Source: Lentisphaerae bacterium ADurb.Bin082 (GTDB taxonomy: Bacteria; Verrucomicrobiota; Lentisphaeria; Oligosphaerales; Oligosphaeraceae). From it: a stretch of 64,000 nt of DNA. The first letter of the stretch is position 1. Each line of letters opens with the position of its first letter. The position numbers and the translations under genes were made by a program. The notes beneath the pieces were generated by a model that had not been told where the DNA came from, did not search any database, and worked only from the letters and a program-made list of their open reading frames with translations. The stretch covers positions 34,010 to 98,009 of the forward strand of contig MWEG01000108.1 of the NCBI GenBank assembly GCA_002070945.1, in the 5' to 3' direction. Below, one piece after another: positions 34,098 through 43,696 of the stretch.

Positions 34098-36116
34098 ATG
34101 CATCCATTGCGTTTTCGTCAAATCCATCTTGACTTCCACACCTCGCCGGCCATTCCAGGCATTGGGCTGTCCTTTGACAAGGACGAGTGGCAGGCCACTC
34201 TGCGAACGGCGCATGTCAATTCCATCACCTTGTTCGCCAAATGCCATCACGGCTGGCATTACCATTTCACCCAGAAGGGCTTGCTGCATCCAAACCTGAG
34301 CTTTGACCTTCTGCGCAGCCAGTTTGACGCCTGCAAGGAAATCGACATCAATGTCCCCATCTACATTTCCGCTGGGCTTGATTCGGCTGTCCTAACCGAA
34401 CACCCGGAATGGGAGTGGGTCGCCATTGACCCGGCGACGCTGAACACCAGCATCCCCAGCACTATCAGGCCCGGATTCCGGCGCGCCTGCTTCAATTCCC
34501 CCTACACTGAATACCTGGCCGAACAAATCACGGAGACCTTGGAGCTGTTTCCGAATTGCGACGGCATTTTCCTTGACATCGTGCACCAGTACCCCTGCGG
34601 CTGCGTTCACTGCCTCAAGGTCATGCGAGAAAACGGACTCAACCCACTCAGCGCGGAAGACCGCGACAAGTGCGCGCATATAGGGCTGGAAAGATACTAC
34701 CAGCTCACCACGCAGGCGATCACTAACATCAACGCCGAAATGCCGGTGTTCCACAACTCCGGCCATCTCACCCCTGGCAAACGCGACGTGCTGAAAAAGT
34801 ACTTCTCGCACTTGGAGTTGGAGTCCTTGCCGACCGGCGGCTGGGGCTACGACCACTTCCCGCTGTCTGCCAAGTATGCGCAGACTTTGGACCTCGACTT
34901 TCTCGGCATGACCGGCAAATTCCATACTACCTGGGGTGAGTTCGGCGGCTACAAGCACCGCAACGCATTGCGTTACGAGTGCGCGGCCATGCTGGCTTTC
35001 GGCGCCAAGTGCAGTGTCGGCGACCAGCTTCATCCCTGCGGCAAGCTGGATGAGAGCACCTACGACCTGATTGCGCCGGCGTACGCCGAAGTAGCGGCCA
35101 AGGAGCCGTGGTGCGACCAGGTCACCAATGTCGCGGAAATCGGCCTGCTGACCAAGGCCGCTGTCGAAGCATCCTCGGTGCGCGACATTCCCGGCGACAT
35201 TGGAGCTGGCCGGGTGCTGCTGGAAGGCCATTTCCTGTTTGACGTGATTGACCAGGAAGCCGACTTCAACCAGTACCGGCTCCTGATTCTACCCGACGAC
35301 ATCGCCATCCCCGCCAAGTTGAAAAAACGCTTGGACACCTACCTGAACAAGGGCGGCAAGCTCCTCCTGACCGGGAAAAGCGGCCTGGGGCCGGATGGCA
35401 AATTCCTCTTTGACCTGGGCGCGGAATGCCAAGGGCCGAGTCCTTACCGGCCTGACTTCGTGATGTTCAGCAATGGCTTGCAGCCCGCTGGAATCAGGGC
35501 GCCGATGGTGATGTACCTGACCAGCCAGCGCATCCAGGTCAAAAATGGCAACAGCCTGGGCGATGTCTATGACCCGTACTTCAACCGCACCAGCTATCTG
35601 CATTTCTGCAGCCACCAGCATACGCCCTGGCAGCTGGAGCCGTCCGGCTACGCGGCTGGCGTGCAAAAAGGGCCGATCATGTACTTTGCGCATCCGGTGT
35701 TCAGCATCTACCGCGGCTGGGGCAATGTGCAGATGGCCAACTTCCTGCGCAAGGCAGTGCGCATGGCCTTGGGAGACCCGGAAATCAGGACGAATCTGCC
35801 GTCGACCGCACGGCTTTCGCTGATGGACCAGAAGCCTTTCCGGCGCACCATCCTGCATCTGCTATACGCCAATACCGTCACCCGCGGCGGCCATTTGCAG
35901 GTTGACGGCGTCAGCAGCCGCGGCCCCATCGAGGTGATTGAAGAACTGGTCCCGCTGAACAATGTGCGCATCAGCCTCAAACCGCGTCACCAAATCAAAC
36001 GGATCACCCTAGAGCCGCAGGGCGGGACGCTTCTGTATGAAACAGATGAATCAGGACGGCTTTGCCTCCGGATCGACAACCTGACTTGCCACCAAATGGT
36101 CGTCCTACACTGGTGA
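34098..36116 (+). CDS. GHL6-type putative glycoside hydrolase, second paralog
   Basis: 672 residues, no signal peptide, AGGGG about 10 bases before the ATG. The N-terminus has the family hallmarks: RQIHLDFHTSPAIPGIGLSF, VNSITLFAKCHHGWHYHFTQ, GLLHPNLSFDLLRSQFDACK and FLDIVHQYPCGCVHC. A GH42-like trimerisation domain follows at ~355-470 (YRLLILPDDIAIPAKLKKRL, LNKGGKLLLTGKSG). The domain order equals that of the protein at 23360-25318. It is likely a cytoplasmic exo-glycosidase acting after deacylation by the SGNH enzyme encoded 94 bases upstream. The catalytic residues are not established for this family to my knowledge; Asp in FLDIVHQYP is a candidate nucleophile. Confidence 0.8.
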   Translation: MHPLRFRQIHLDFHTSPAIPGIGLSFDKDEWQATLRTAHVNSITLFAKCHHGWHYHFTQKGLLHPNLSFDLLRSQFDACKEIDINVPIYISAGLDSAVLTEHPEWEWVAIDPATLNTSIPSTIRPGFRRACFNSPYTEYLAEQITETLELFPNCDGIFLDIVHQYPCGCVHCLKVMRENGLNPLSAEDRDKCAHIGLERYYQLTTQAITNINAEMPVFHNSGHLTPGKRDVLKKYFSHLELESLPTGGWGYDHFPLSAKYAQTLDLDFLGMTGKFHTTWGEFGGYKHRNALRYECAAMLAFGAKCSVGDQLHPCGKLDESTYDLIAPAYAEVAAKEPWCDQVTNVAEIGLLTKAAVEASSVRDIPGDIGAGRVLLEGHFLFDVIDQEADFNQYRLLILPDDIAIPAKLKKRLDTYLNKGGKLLLTGKSGLGPDGKFLFDLGAECQGPSPYRPDFVMFSNGLQPAGIRAPMVMYLTSQRIQVKNGNSLGDVYDPYFNRTSYLHFCSHQHTPWQLEPSGYAAGVQKGPIMYFAHPVFSIYRGWGNVQMANFLRKAVRMALGDPEIRTNLPSTARLSLMDQKPFRRTILHLLYANTVTRGGHLQVDGVSSRGPIEVIEELVPLNNVRISLKPRHQIKRITLEPQGGTLLYETDESGRLCLRIDNLTCHQMVVLHW

Positions 36117-36189
36117 CCTGGGAAAATTTTCCAGGCCCGCCGAAAAAGCCAAGCACTATCCGTTGATTCACAGCCATAAACAAACGAAC

Positions 36190-36221
36190 AGCCGGCTCGG
36201 AAACACTTTTCCGAGTCGGCT
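36190..36221. terminator. Hairpin between convergent genes, with duplicated tail
   Basis: AGCCGGCTCGGAAA pairs with TTTCCGAGTCGGCT. The tail that follows, GCTTCATGTCTTGGCTG, and the leader ATAAACAAACGAACAG both recur next to a related hairpin at 51675-51715. Confidence 0.7.
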
Positions 36222-36290
36222 GCTTCATGTCTTGGCTGCATGTATCTATGGCCCGTAAACATAGCGATTCCCAATCCTGAAAACCAGCGG

Positions 36291-36321
36291 CCATCTGCGT
36301 AATCTGCGGACAAAATCCGCT
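36291..36321 (-). repeat. Dispersed intergenic repeat, type A, short copy
   Basis: On the minus strand AGCGGATTTTGTCCGCAGAT continues into TACGCAGATGG, matching the TCCGCAGATTACGC core of the copies at 8654 and 60665. The wider flanks are not shared. Confidence 0.6.
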
Positions 36322-36355
36322 TGCGCCTTTCGGATGGGGCTATTTCAAGCAACTC

Positions 36356-37270
36356 TCAAAGCTTATCCATGACCGTATGCAGGATGGCAGGCGTCTCGCG
36401 GTATTTTTTCTGGAATTCGCTCGGTGTCATGCCGGTCTGGTTTCGGAATTGCCGTGCAAAGTAATTGCTGTCCTGGAATCCGACTTGTTCCGCTACCCGA
36501 CTGATGGACGCCGGTGAACACAACAAAAGCAAGGCTTTTCTGATCCTGAGCTTAATCAGAAAATTGCCGGGTGAGAGTCCAGTGACGGCGGTGAAATGGT
36601 GCCGGAAACTGCTGACGGACATGTGCACTCCCCGGGCGAGTTTCTCCAAAGTGTAGGGCTTCCTGCTGTCTTCCTCAATCATCCGGATGGCCTTTCCGAT
36701 CTTCTGGATCGTGGCATCCGGTCGCAGATTTCGTGGAGTGCAGTTTCGCAGCAGGTAGGCCAGAAAATATAGGAAGCTGAAATAGGCTGCTGCTTGCCAT
36801 CCTGGAGCATGCAAGGCCAGCTCGCTGCGTATCTGCTCAATCTGGGCGATCAGATGTGCCAGAATGCCTTCATCGACCGATAATAATTGGGAACAGGCGG
36901 CTTCTGGCGTTGACGGCGGCATCTGGAACAGCATGCGATAGCCGGGCAATTGCTTCAGCATCGGCAGATTGGGCGTCAGCAAGGCGGGATCAAAGAGCAC
37001 ATTATAGTGCCAGAATTGGTGGATTTCCCGGTAGCGGTGTACGGAGCCGGCAGGTAGCAGGAACACATTTCCAGCCTGAACCATTGTGGATGAAACTTCA
37101 TTTTCGTTGCGGGCGTGCCCGCTGCAAATGACCACCAGTTCATAAAAATCCTGGTGCCGGTGCCAACGATTCGTGCGGGCTTTGTATTCATGCATGAAGA
37201 TTTCCAGCGGGAAGTCCGTGTCATGAAAAAGTTTCTGTCTTCGCAACTCAATCAACGCTAGGTCGGGCAT
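36356..37270 (-). CDS. AraC-family transcriptional regulator (RhaS-like)
   Basis: 304 residues. The N-terminal cupin sensor domain has WHRHQDFYELVVICSGHARN and VFLLPAGSVHRY. The C-terminal ~100 residues carry the two helix-turn-helix motifs of AraC proteins (YTLEKLARGVHMSVSSFRHH, and ISRVAEQVGFQDSNYFARQF then GMTPSEFQKKYR). The 'HxxHxxxEL' sensor and the domain order are like RhaS/RhaR. It is divergent from the GH78 rhamnosidase gene with a 184-base shared spacer, so it most likely senses rhamnose or a related sugar and activates the 37.5-51.6 kb locus, possibly itself as well. The ligand is an inference from context. Confidence 0.9.
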   Translation of the reverse strand: MPDLALIELRRQKLFHDTDFPLEIFMHEYKARTNRWHRHQDFYELVVICSGHARNENEVSSTMVQAGNVFLLPAGSVHRYREIHQFWHYNVLFDPALLTPNLPMLKQLPGYRMLFQMPPSTPEAACSQLLSVDEGILAHLIAQIEQIRSELALHAPGWQAAAYFSFLYFLAYLLRNCTPRNLRPDATIQKIGKAIRMIEEDSRKPYTLEKLARGVHMSVSSFRHHFTAVTGLSPGNFLIKLRIRKALLLLCSPASISRVAEQVGFQDSNYFARQFRNQTGMTPSEFQKKYRETPAILHTVMDKL

Positions 37271-37454
37271 GATTCAACTCCGGCTCTGCATTGGCAGGGG
37301 ACAGGGGCAGGCGCAGTGACTATTTGGACAGATTGTGCTAATTTGCTGGCAAATGATTATGGATTTGAGATTGTTTAATATGTATAATATACAACAGTAT
37401 AATAAATAGCGTAACAAATGCAGATGTGGAATTAAATCCGAACTGGAGTCAAAA
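37271..37454. promoter_or_regulatory. Divergent regulatory region between the AraC regulator and GH78
   Basis: 184 bases, strongly A+T-rich at 37345-37420 with several TATAAT-like words (GTATAATATAC, AGTATAATAAATAG). It is the expected site of promoters for both genes and of direct-repeat operators for the AraC-type regulator. I cannot define the operator from one sequence. Confidence 0.5.
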
Positions 37455-40142
37455 GTGTCATTGACAGATATTGCTAATATACCAGAAGTTTACGGTCTGT
37501 GTGTGGAAAGCCTGCTGAGCGGCCCGGCTGTGATTATGAATGTACGCCCCGCCTTGTCCTGGAAATTGCGCGGCGGGCAAGGCTGCCGACAGACTGCATA
37601 TCAGATTCAAGCTGCCTCAAGTCTGGAGCGTTTGTTGTCAACGCCGGACTTATGGGATTCCGGCCGGCAGAGTTCTGCTCAATCGCTGTATGTGCCTTGG
37701 GGTGGTGTGTCCTTAAACTCTCGTCAGCAGGTTTTCTGGCGTGTGCGCGTTTGGGATCAAGATGGCCGTGCGAGCAGTTACAGCGAAGCAGCCTGTTTCA
37801 GCATCGGGCTGATGCAGAATGCGGACTGGCAGGCTTCCTGGATTCATTTTGACGGGAACAACCCCAGTTGTTCCGCACCCTGTCCCTATTTTCGCCGTGA
37901 ATTCCAGGTTCGTTCAGGCCTGTCCCGCGCCACGCTTTATATCAGTGCAAGGGGACTCTTTTCAGCGCGCCTGAACGGAAACAAAATCTCCAATGATGAA
38001 TTTGTTCCTGGCTGGACAGATTATCATCAGCAGTTGCAATATCTGAGCTACGATCTGACGGATTCTTTGCAGTGCGGCACCAATGCCCTGGGAGTTATTC
38101 TGGGCGATGGCTGGTATTGCGGATACTTGAGCGGTCGCCGACGCAATATTTACGGAAAATACCCTGAGCTTCTTTTGCAGCTGGAACTCGAATATGCAGA
38201 TGGCACACGCGAAGAACTGCTTTCCGACGGCAGCTGGAAATGCACGACTGGCCCGATTCTCTATTCCGATATTTACGATGGCGAAATGTATGATGAACGG
38301 CTGGAACTGCCCGGCTGGGACCTGCCCGGTTACGATGATTCCGCCTGGCGGGCGGCAGTGGCAGGGGAAACGGGCGCTGCGACCAAAGCAGCGCTGGTGG
38401 CAAAGCCTTGCCCGCCTGTGCGAAAAATCCAGGAACTCAAGCCAGTGGCTCGGCTGAATCCCCGCAAGGATGTCTATATCTGGGATTTCGGGCAGAATTT
38501 GTCCGGATGGGTGCGCATCCGCTTGAAAGGTTATCCCGGGCGTCTGTACACCTGCCAGTTTGGCGAGATGCTGTATCCGGATGGAACGCTTTACAACCTG
38601 AATTATCGCAGCGCCCGTTGCACCAATTATTTCACTTGCGCCGGGCCGCTGGAAAAAGTCAGTGTGTGGGAGCCGCTTTTCACCTGGCAGGGCTTTCGCT
38701 ATGTGCAGCTGGATGGATTCCAGTTTGCCGGAGCAAGCCTGGATGATATTGAGATGACCGTCACCGTCCTGCATTCCGATCTCGAAGAAACCAGCCACTT
38801 CCAATGCGGACACCCGCTGTTGGAAAGATTGTTTCAAAATATACGCTGGGGACAGAAAAGCAATTTTCTGGAAATTCCGACAGACTGCCCGCAACGCGAT
38901 GAGCGTTTAGGCTGGACAGGCGATGCGCATGTGTTTTGCGGGGCGGCAACTGTCAATATGAATGTGGCTGCCTTTTTCCATAAATGGCTGCGGGATGTCC
39001 GTGAAGCGCAATGCGAGGATGGAGCGATTTCCTGCATAGCGCCGGATATCTTGAATAGGTCGTTTGGCGCGGCGGTCTGGGCCGATGCCATAATCGCTTG
39101 CCCCTGGATTATCTACCGGCGTTTCGGAGATGTGAAAATCCTTGAGGAATGTTATCCGGCCATGCAGCGCTGGGTTCAGTATCAGCTCGATACTGCTGAG
39201 GATTTCATCCGCCCGACAACTCCTTTCGGCGACTGGCTCGCGCCCGATCCGATAGAAACTCCTTCAGCGCTGATTGGCACGGCTATGCTGGCATACGGAT
39301 GCCAGACCCTAAGCCAATGCGCCGAAATTTTGCAACTCGGTGACGCCGAAGTTCAAAAGTATCGGGGATATCGCGAGCAGGTCTGTGAAGCTTTCCGGCG
39401 CACTTTTGTCGGGCCGGATCAACTGCTGACGGTGCGCAATCAGACTTCTTGCGTCCTGGCTTTGCATTTCGGCTTGCTGACTGAGGAACAGGTGCTGGCC
39501 AACCGGAAACTGCTGGCCGAACTGATCCGTGAAAATGGTTATCGTTTGAGCACGGGATTTGTTGGCACAGCGTGGCTGTTGCAAACGCTCAGCGAACAAG
39601 GGCACAGCGATTTGGCCTGGGAGCTGCTCTTGCAGGAAGAGTGGCCCTCCTGGCTGTTTTTAGTCAAGCAGGGGGCGACGACTATCTGGGAACGCTGGGA
39701 TTCCTACACCCTGGAAAAAGGCTTTGGCAACGTCAATATGAATTCTTTCAACCACTATGCTTATGGCGCAGTGCTGGAGTGGATCGCCGCCAAGGCGGGT
39801 GGAATTGATTACGATGAAGCCGCGCCGGGAGGAAGCAAGCTGCTCTTTGCCGTAGAACCAGACCAGCGCCTGCACTGGGTTGATTTTGCCATCGAGACGC
39901 CCTACGGCAAAGCGGAAAGTCATTGGCGATACGAAAACAATTGCTTCGAGTGGACGATTGTAGTGCCGCCTAACAGCCTGGGAAAAATCATCTTGCCAAA
40001 TATCTGCACCGGTCGGATTACGCTGAATGGAAAAGACCTTGACGCAGTCGTTGTCGCCAAAACACCACGGGAATTGCAGGTCGAAAGCGGCACTTGGCGT
40101 CTGAACAGTGAATTGAAAACGGAAAACGTAATAGGGCAGTGA
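37455..40142 (+). CDS. Alpha-L-rhamnosidase, GH78
   Basis: 895 residues from a GTG start, with a GGAG-containing site upstream; no signal peptide, so cytoplasmic. The order is typical of GH78: an N-terminal Ig-like domain (VRPALSWKLRGG, RQTAYQIQAASS), the rhamnosidase N domain with YFRREFQV, LYISARGLFSARLNG and GTNALGVILGDGWYCG, the concanavalin-like domain, then the six-hairpin barrel. The barrel has DCPQRDERLGWTGDAHVF with the general acid in the RDER block (Glu483) and ATTIWERWDSY with the likely base Glu746. It releases terminal alpha-L-rhamnose. It is divergent from an RhaS-like regulator and heads a plus-strand run that ends with a GH106-like enzyme. Confidence 0.95.
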   Translation: MSLTDIANIPEVYGLCVESLLSGPAVIMNVRPALSWKLRGGQGCRQTAYQIQAASSLERLLSTPDLWDSGRQSSAQSLYVPWGGVSLNSRQQVFWRVRVWDQDGRASSYSEAACFSIGLMQNADWQASWIHFDGNNPSCSAPCPYFRREFQVRSGLSRATLYISARGLFSARLNGNKISNDEFVPGWTDYHQQLQYLSYDLTDSLQCGTNALGVILGDGWYCGYLSGRRRNIYGKYPELLLQLELEYADGTREELLSDGSWKCTTGPILYSDIYDGEMYDERLELPGWDLPGYDDSAWRAAVAGETGAATKAALVAKPCPPVRKIQELKPVARLNPRKDVYIWDFGQNLSGWVRIRLKGYPGRLYTCQFGEMLYPDGTLYNLNYRSARCTNYFTCAGPLEKVSVWEPLFTWQGFRYVQLDGFQFAGASLDDIEMTVTVLHSDLEETSHFQCGHPLLERLFQNIRWGQKSNFLEIPTDCPQRDERLGWTGDAHVFCGAATVNMNVAAFFHKWLRDVREAQCEDGAISCIAPDILNRSFGAAVWADAIIACPWIIYRRFGDVKILEECYPAMQRWVQYQLDTAEDFIRPTTPFGDWLAPDPIETPSALIGTAMLAYGCQTLSQCAEILQLGDAEVQKYRGYREQVCEAFRRTFVGPDQLLTVRNQTSCVLALHFGLLTEEQVLANRKLLAELIRENGYRLSTGFVGTAWLLQTLSEQGHSDLAWELLLQEEWPSWLFLVKQGATTIWERWDSYTLEKGFGNVNMNSFNHYAYGAVLEWIAAKAGGIDYDEAAPGGSKLLFAVEPDQRLHWVDFAIETPYGKAESHWRYENNCFEWTIVVPPNSLGKIILPNICTGRITLNGKDLDAVVVAKTPRELQVESGTWRLNSELKTENVIGQ

Positions 40143-40295
40143 AGTTAGGTAGGCGAGGAATTCTTTTTGAACAATGTACAACAACTACTTATCCCCTGTA
40201 ACACCACTGCACACAAGCACTTTTGCAGAAAGAGATAACAAGACGACAGCCTGGCTAAATCTTCCCGTTCAACAAGCTTTTTGTAAAGAGAAAAA

Positions 40296-43200
40296 ATGAA
40301 AAGAATATTCGCCAGCCAAGTATGTTTCGGGTTATTGTGCATCAGTCTGTTTGCGGAGGATGCTGTGCAGCACGTTGCCGTAGAAAGAAGCCCTTACTTG
40401 ATCGTGCAAAAAGATGTAAGCGGTGAAAGCAGAGAAGATATTCGAGTAGTACCCGGGAAATTTTATCGCCTTGAAACACCCGGCGAATTATCGGCCCAGG
40501 TCATCTTCACCGACCAGGACGCCAAGCTCATAAATCGACTTGAGCTGCAATCCGGCCAGGTCTTCCGAGTCCCCCTTGAATGTATGCGCTGCCAGTTGCA
40601 AGTCGCATGGCCGGAAACCCCATCAACCTTGCGTGTCGTTGAAATATCAGACCGGGCCGAGGCCTTCAGCTGGCTGGACTGGAATTCCTGGAACATGGCC
40701 GGCCCTATTGGCGCGGGATTAGTCCGGCGCAATTTCCACTTAGAGCAACTGCCCGAATATGCTGTTGGCCGTTTTTGGGGAAGATGCGATGTGCTTCTGA
40801 ATGATTGCCTGCTTGGCAAGGCAAGTCAAGGCTATGTGAACAGCTATTATTATGATTTGCGCCCATTGCTGAAGCCGGGGGTGAACAATCTGTTGCTGAA
40901 ATACCCTGACAATGCATCAGGAAAGCCGCAAGTTGTGGCGGTTGACATTGAATTGCGCTACGCTTCAGGTGAAAGCACCATCATCCTGGCCAGCGACGGC
41001 GCCTGGGAATATCAGGACTCAGCAAATGCCAACTGGGCGCCTTTATCAACATTTCAGCCTTGTTGGTATAAGGCAGAGCTCTTTGACAAGCCCTGGGTGG
41101 CGCCAAGCGCAATCCCTGACGACTTGCTGCCGCCTTGTCCTATTGAACTAAAAAGCGACTATGGAGAAAAGCGCCATGCTGTATCCGGGCAAACACAGAA
41201 ATTTTCTCTGCAAATTAAATTTCAAGGAATGCCCTTTTTCGCCTCGAATCGCTTTGCGATAGACTTTATCAACCAGGATGGCCGGGCAAGCTGGCGGCAG
41301 TGGTATTTCCCTGTAGATGATCTGCGAAAAATGAAGGCCGGCGAATGTCTGGAGATGGAGCTCGACCTTGCAACAGACTATCTTTCACCAGGGACATATA
41401 CCTTGCGCCTGGACAGGCGGTTGGATGACGGGCATGGAAATGGTCTTGGTGAACTGGAAATTACCGAGGCGAAAGAAAACAATCCGCTCAAAACCAGCTT
41501 CGAAGTAAGAGGCTGCATTGATTCCATTGTTGTTGAAGGGCAGGCGATGCCGGCAGCCATCTATCATAATGCTCCCTACTATAAATCCCATATTCCAAGA
41601 AATGTGGAGGACAATTACTGGCTGATGCGACAATCAGGGCATCAATTTTTCACGGTAACCGGTTTTTTCGGAACTGATATTGTTAAAACGAATACGGATC
41701 GAGGAAGTGTCTGGATAGGCCCGGACCAGTATGATTTTAGCTCGCTTGACGATAGAATGATCGAGCTGCTCTCGGTGGTTCCGGATGCCAAGATCATTCT
41801 CAAGCTGGTCGGCGACAATCCCGGATGGTGGATAAAGGCACATCCGGACGAACGTGTCGTATGGGATGACGGCAGCAAACATCAGCAGCCTTCCTGGGCC
41901 AGCCTACTTTGGCAACGTGACACCTGCAAAGCGATTACTGAACTTGCCAAGCATTTGCGGAAAAGCCCTTGGTGTAAACAGATTGTTGCTTGGTATTTAT
42001 CAGCAGGTTACGACGGGCAGTGGTTTCAACCAACCAACTACAAGTCTCCATACAACTTTTGCGACTACAGCCAGCATATATTGAAATATTTCCAGAACTG
42101 GTTGATCGACAAGTATCAAAATGATCAGGAGAAATTGCGCATGGCCTGGAACCAGGCTGATGTCAGTTTTGAAACTGTGGCTATTCCAAGCCGTGAAGAA
42201 CGGCAGGGAAAAAGCTATTACCTTGATCCCAAAGTCAATCAAAATGTCATTGACTTCGCCTATTGCCAAGCAGCCCTTACGAATCAACTGATTGCCATGT
42301 TTGCGGAAGCTTTCCGGCTGGGCTGGGAAGCAGACATTCCATTTGGCACTTACTATATGCCCTATGATGTTACTTACTTTAACGGCCAAGCCCAGAGGCC
42401 ATCCGATGATGCAATCTTGGATGATTCCAGCTATAACTTTGCCGCCGCGCCCCTGGGGTACCAGAAGCATGGTCTGAATCAGGCGGGAACAAGCAATCCC
42501 CAGCATTATTCTTATAGCTTGAACAACAAAATCCGCATCGGGGAGGATGACACCAGAACTTTTCGCAGTCAACCGCACGAAGGTATTTGGGGCAATTTCG
42601 ACAGCTTTGGGACTTTGGCAGGAATGCGCCGCAACATTGCCCAACGCCTGACCAGCGGCGGAGGGCACTGGTATTATGATATGTATGGACACTGGTATAA
42701 TGCACCATCCATTCAGGCCCTCTTCAAGAAAGAAGTGAACCTGATGAATGTGTTGAGTTCCTGGGCTAAGTTGCATTGTCTTGATCCTGAAGTGGTCAAC
42801 GTCACTAAAGTTGGCACAAGCCTGCATAAGCGGGTCAATACCCAGCCTGACCTGCATCAGGTTCATTTTGCTAAAATCAACCAGAGCAAGCCAGGCTTCC
42901 AAGTGGCTGAAGTGCATTTGCGCCATCTTGACCACGCGAAACTGCCGAAGTTTAAAATATATATTTTTGATGATTTGTTCGCGCTGGACTCCAATGATCG
43001 GAAATTAATTGAACAGAAAAAACAAAATGGCAATGTCTTGCTTTTTACGCATGCAAGCGGATTTTCTGATTGCCGAACTTTGGATGCCAAAAACATCAGC
43101 AGCCTGACTGGCATTAACATAGAAGAGGCCAGCCCCGGCATTGATCTCTCGCTCATGGCTTGGAATACCAGCCAAGAACGAGAAATCTGGGGTGATTTAT

Positions 43201-43652
43201 GCGGCAAAACGATTCATGCACCCAATGCCAAACGCTTTTTTGTTAACGATTCAGACGCGACTGTAATCGGCTCCTACAAAGCCGATCCCCAGCCTGCTGC
43301 AGCTATCAAAAAATTCCCGGATTGGACATCTATCTACTTGCCTTGCGCCTATCCTTCAGGAGAAATATTAGACCAAATCGCATCGCTCTTCCAGGTTCAT
43401 GTTTACACGAATGCATCGGTCTATGTGCATACAGGCGGCCGGCTGGTCAGCGTTTATTGCCCTGTTGATGAATGTTCGGGCAGTTTGAAGCTCCCAGAAA
43501 TGCTGGCTGGCTGCGAGGTCTTCAGCGGCCAGGTGTTTGCACCGACCAGTGAGCTGAAGTTTACGATGCAACTAGGTGAAACAAAATTGTTTTTTCTTGG
43601 CAGTGAACTTGAAGTTAAAAATTTCCAGACTAATCTTAAAACAGCATTTTAA
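40296..43652 (+). CDS. Secreted GH42-like protein, probably altered acid/base site
   Basis: 1118 residues with a signal peptide (MKRIFASQVCFGLLCISLFA). Residues ~120-260 form a GH2-type sugar-binding sandwich (FWGRCDVLLNDCLLGKA). The TIM barrel (~430-790) is related to GH42, with KYFQNWLIDKYQNDQEKLRM and AWNQADVSFETV. A C-terminal trimerisation-like domain and short sandwich follow. Against the paralog at 44481-49010, the putative acid/base block LSEGWNSEW reads LSAGYDGQW here, so both Glu are missing (Ala570, Gln575), while the nucleophile-like Glu750 in IGEDDTRTF is kept. It may bind rather than cleave, or use another mechanism. It is moderately A+T-rich compared with its neighbours and is followed 44 bases later by a pseudopilin gene. 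Confidence 0.75.
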   Translation: MKRIFASQVCFGLLCISLFAEDAVQHVAVERSPYLIVQKDVSGESREDIRVVPGKFYRLETPGELSAQVIFTDQDAKLINRLELQSGQVFRVPLECMRCQLQVAWPETPSTLRVVEISDRAEAFSWLDWNSWNMAGPIGAGLVRRNFHLEQLPEYAVGRFWGRCDVLLNDCLLGKASQGYVNSYYYDLRPLLKPGVNNLLLKYPDNASGKPQVVAVDIELRYASGESTIILASDGAWEYQDSANANWAPLSTFQPCWYKAELFDKPWVAPSAIPDDLLPPCPIELKSDYGEKRHAVSGQTQKFSLQIKFQGMPFFASNRFAIDFINQDGRASWRQWYFPVDDLRKMKAGECLEMELDLATDYLSPGTYTLRLDRRLDDGHGNGLGELEITEAKENNPLKTSFEVRGCIDSIVVEGQAMPAAIYHNAPYYKSHIPRNVEDNYWLMRQSGHQFFTVTGFFGTDIVKTNTDRGSVWIGPDQYDFSSLDDRMIELLSVVPDAKIILKLVGDNPGWWIKAHPDERVVWDDGSKHQQPSWASLLWQRDTCKAITELAKHLRKSPWCKQIVAWYLSAGYDGQWFQPTNYKSPYNFCDYSQHILKYFQNWLIDKYQNDQEKLRMAWNQADVSFETVAIPSREERQGKSYYLDPKVNQNVIDFAYCQAALTNQLIAMFAEAFRLGWEADIPFGTYYMPYDVTYFNGQAQRPSDDAILDDSSYNFAAAPLGYQKHGLNQAGTSNPQHYSYSLNNKIRIGEDDTRTFRSQPHEGIWGNFDSFGTLAGMRRNIAQRLTSGGGHWYYDMYGHWYNAPSIQALFKKEVNLMNVLSSWAKLHCLDPEVVNVTKVGTSLHKRVNTQPDLHQVHFAKINQSKPGFQVAEVHLRHLDHAKLPKFKIYIFDDLFALDSNDRKLIEQKKQNGNVLLFTHASGFSDCRTLDAKNISSLTGINIEEASPGIDLSLMAWNTSQEREIWGDLCGKTIHAPNAKRFFVNDSDATVIGSYKADPQPAAAIKKFPDWTSIYLPCAYPSGEILDQIASLFQVHVYTNASVYVHTGGRLVSVYCPVDECSGSLKLPEMLAGCEVFSGQVFAPTSELKFTMQLGETKLFFLGSELEVKNFQTNLKTAF

Positions 43653-43696
43653 TTGAGAAAAAGGCTTTGGCAACGTCAAATTGAAAAGGGGGTAGA

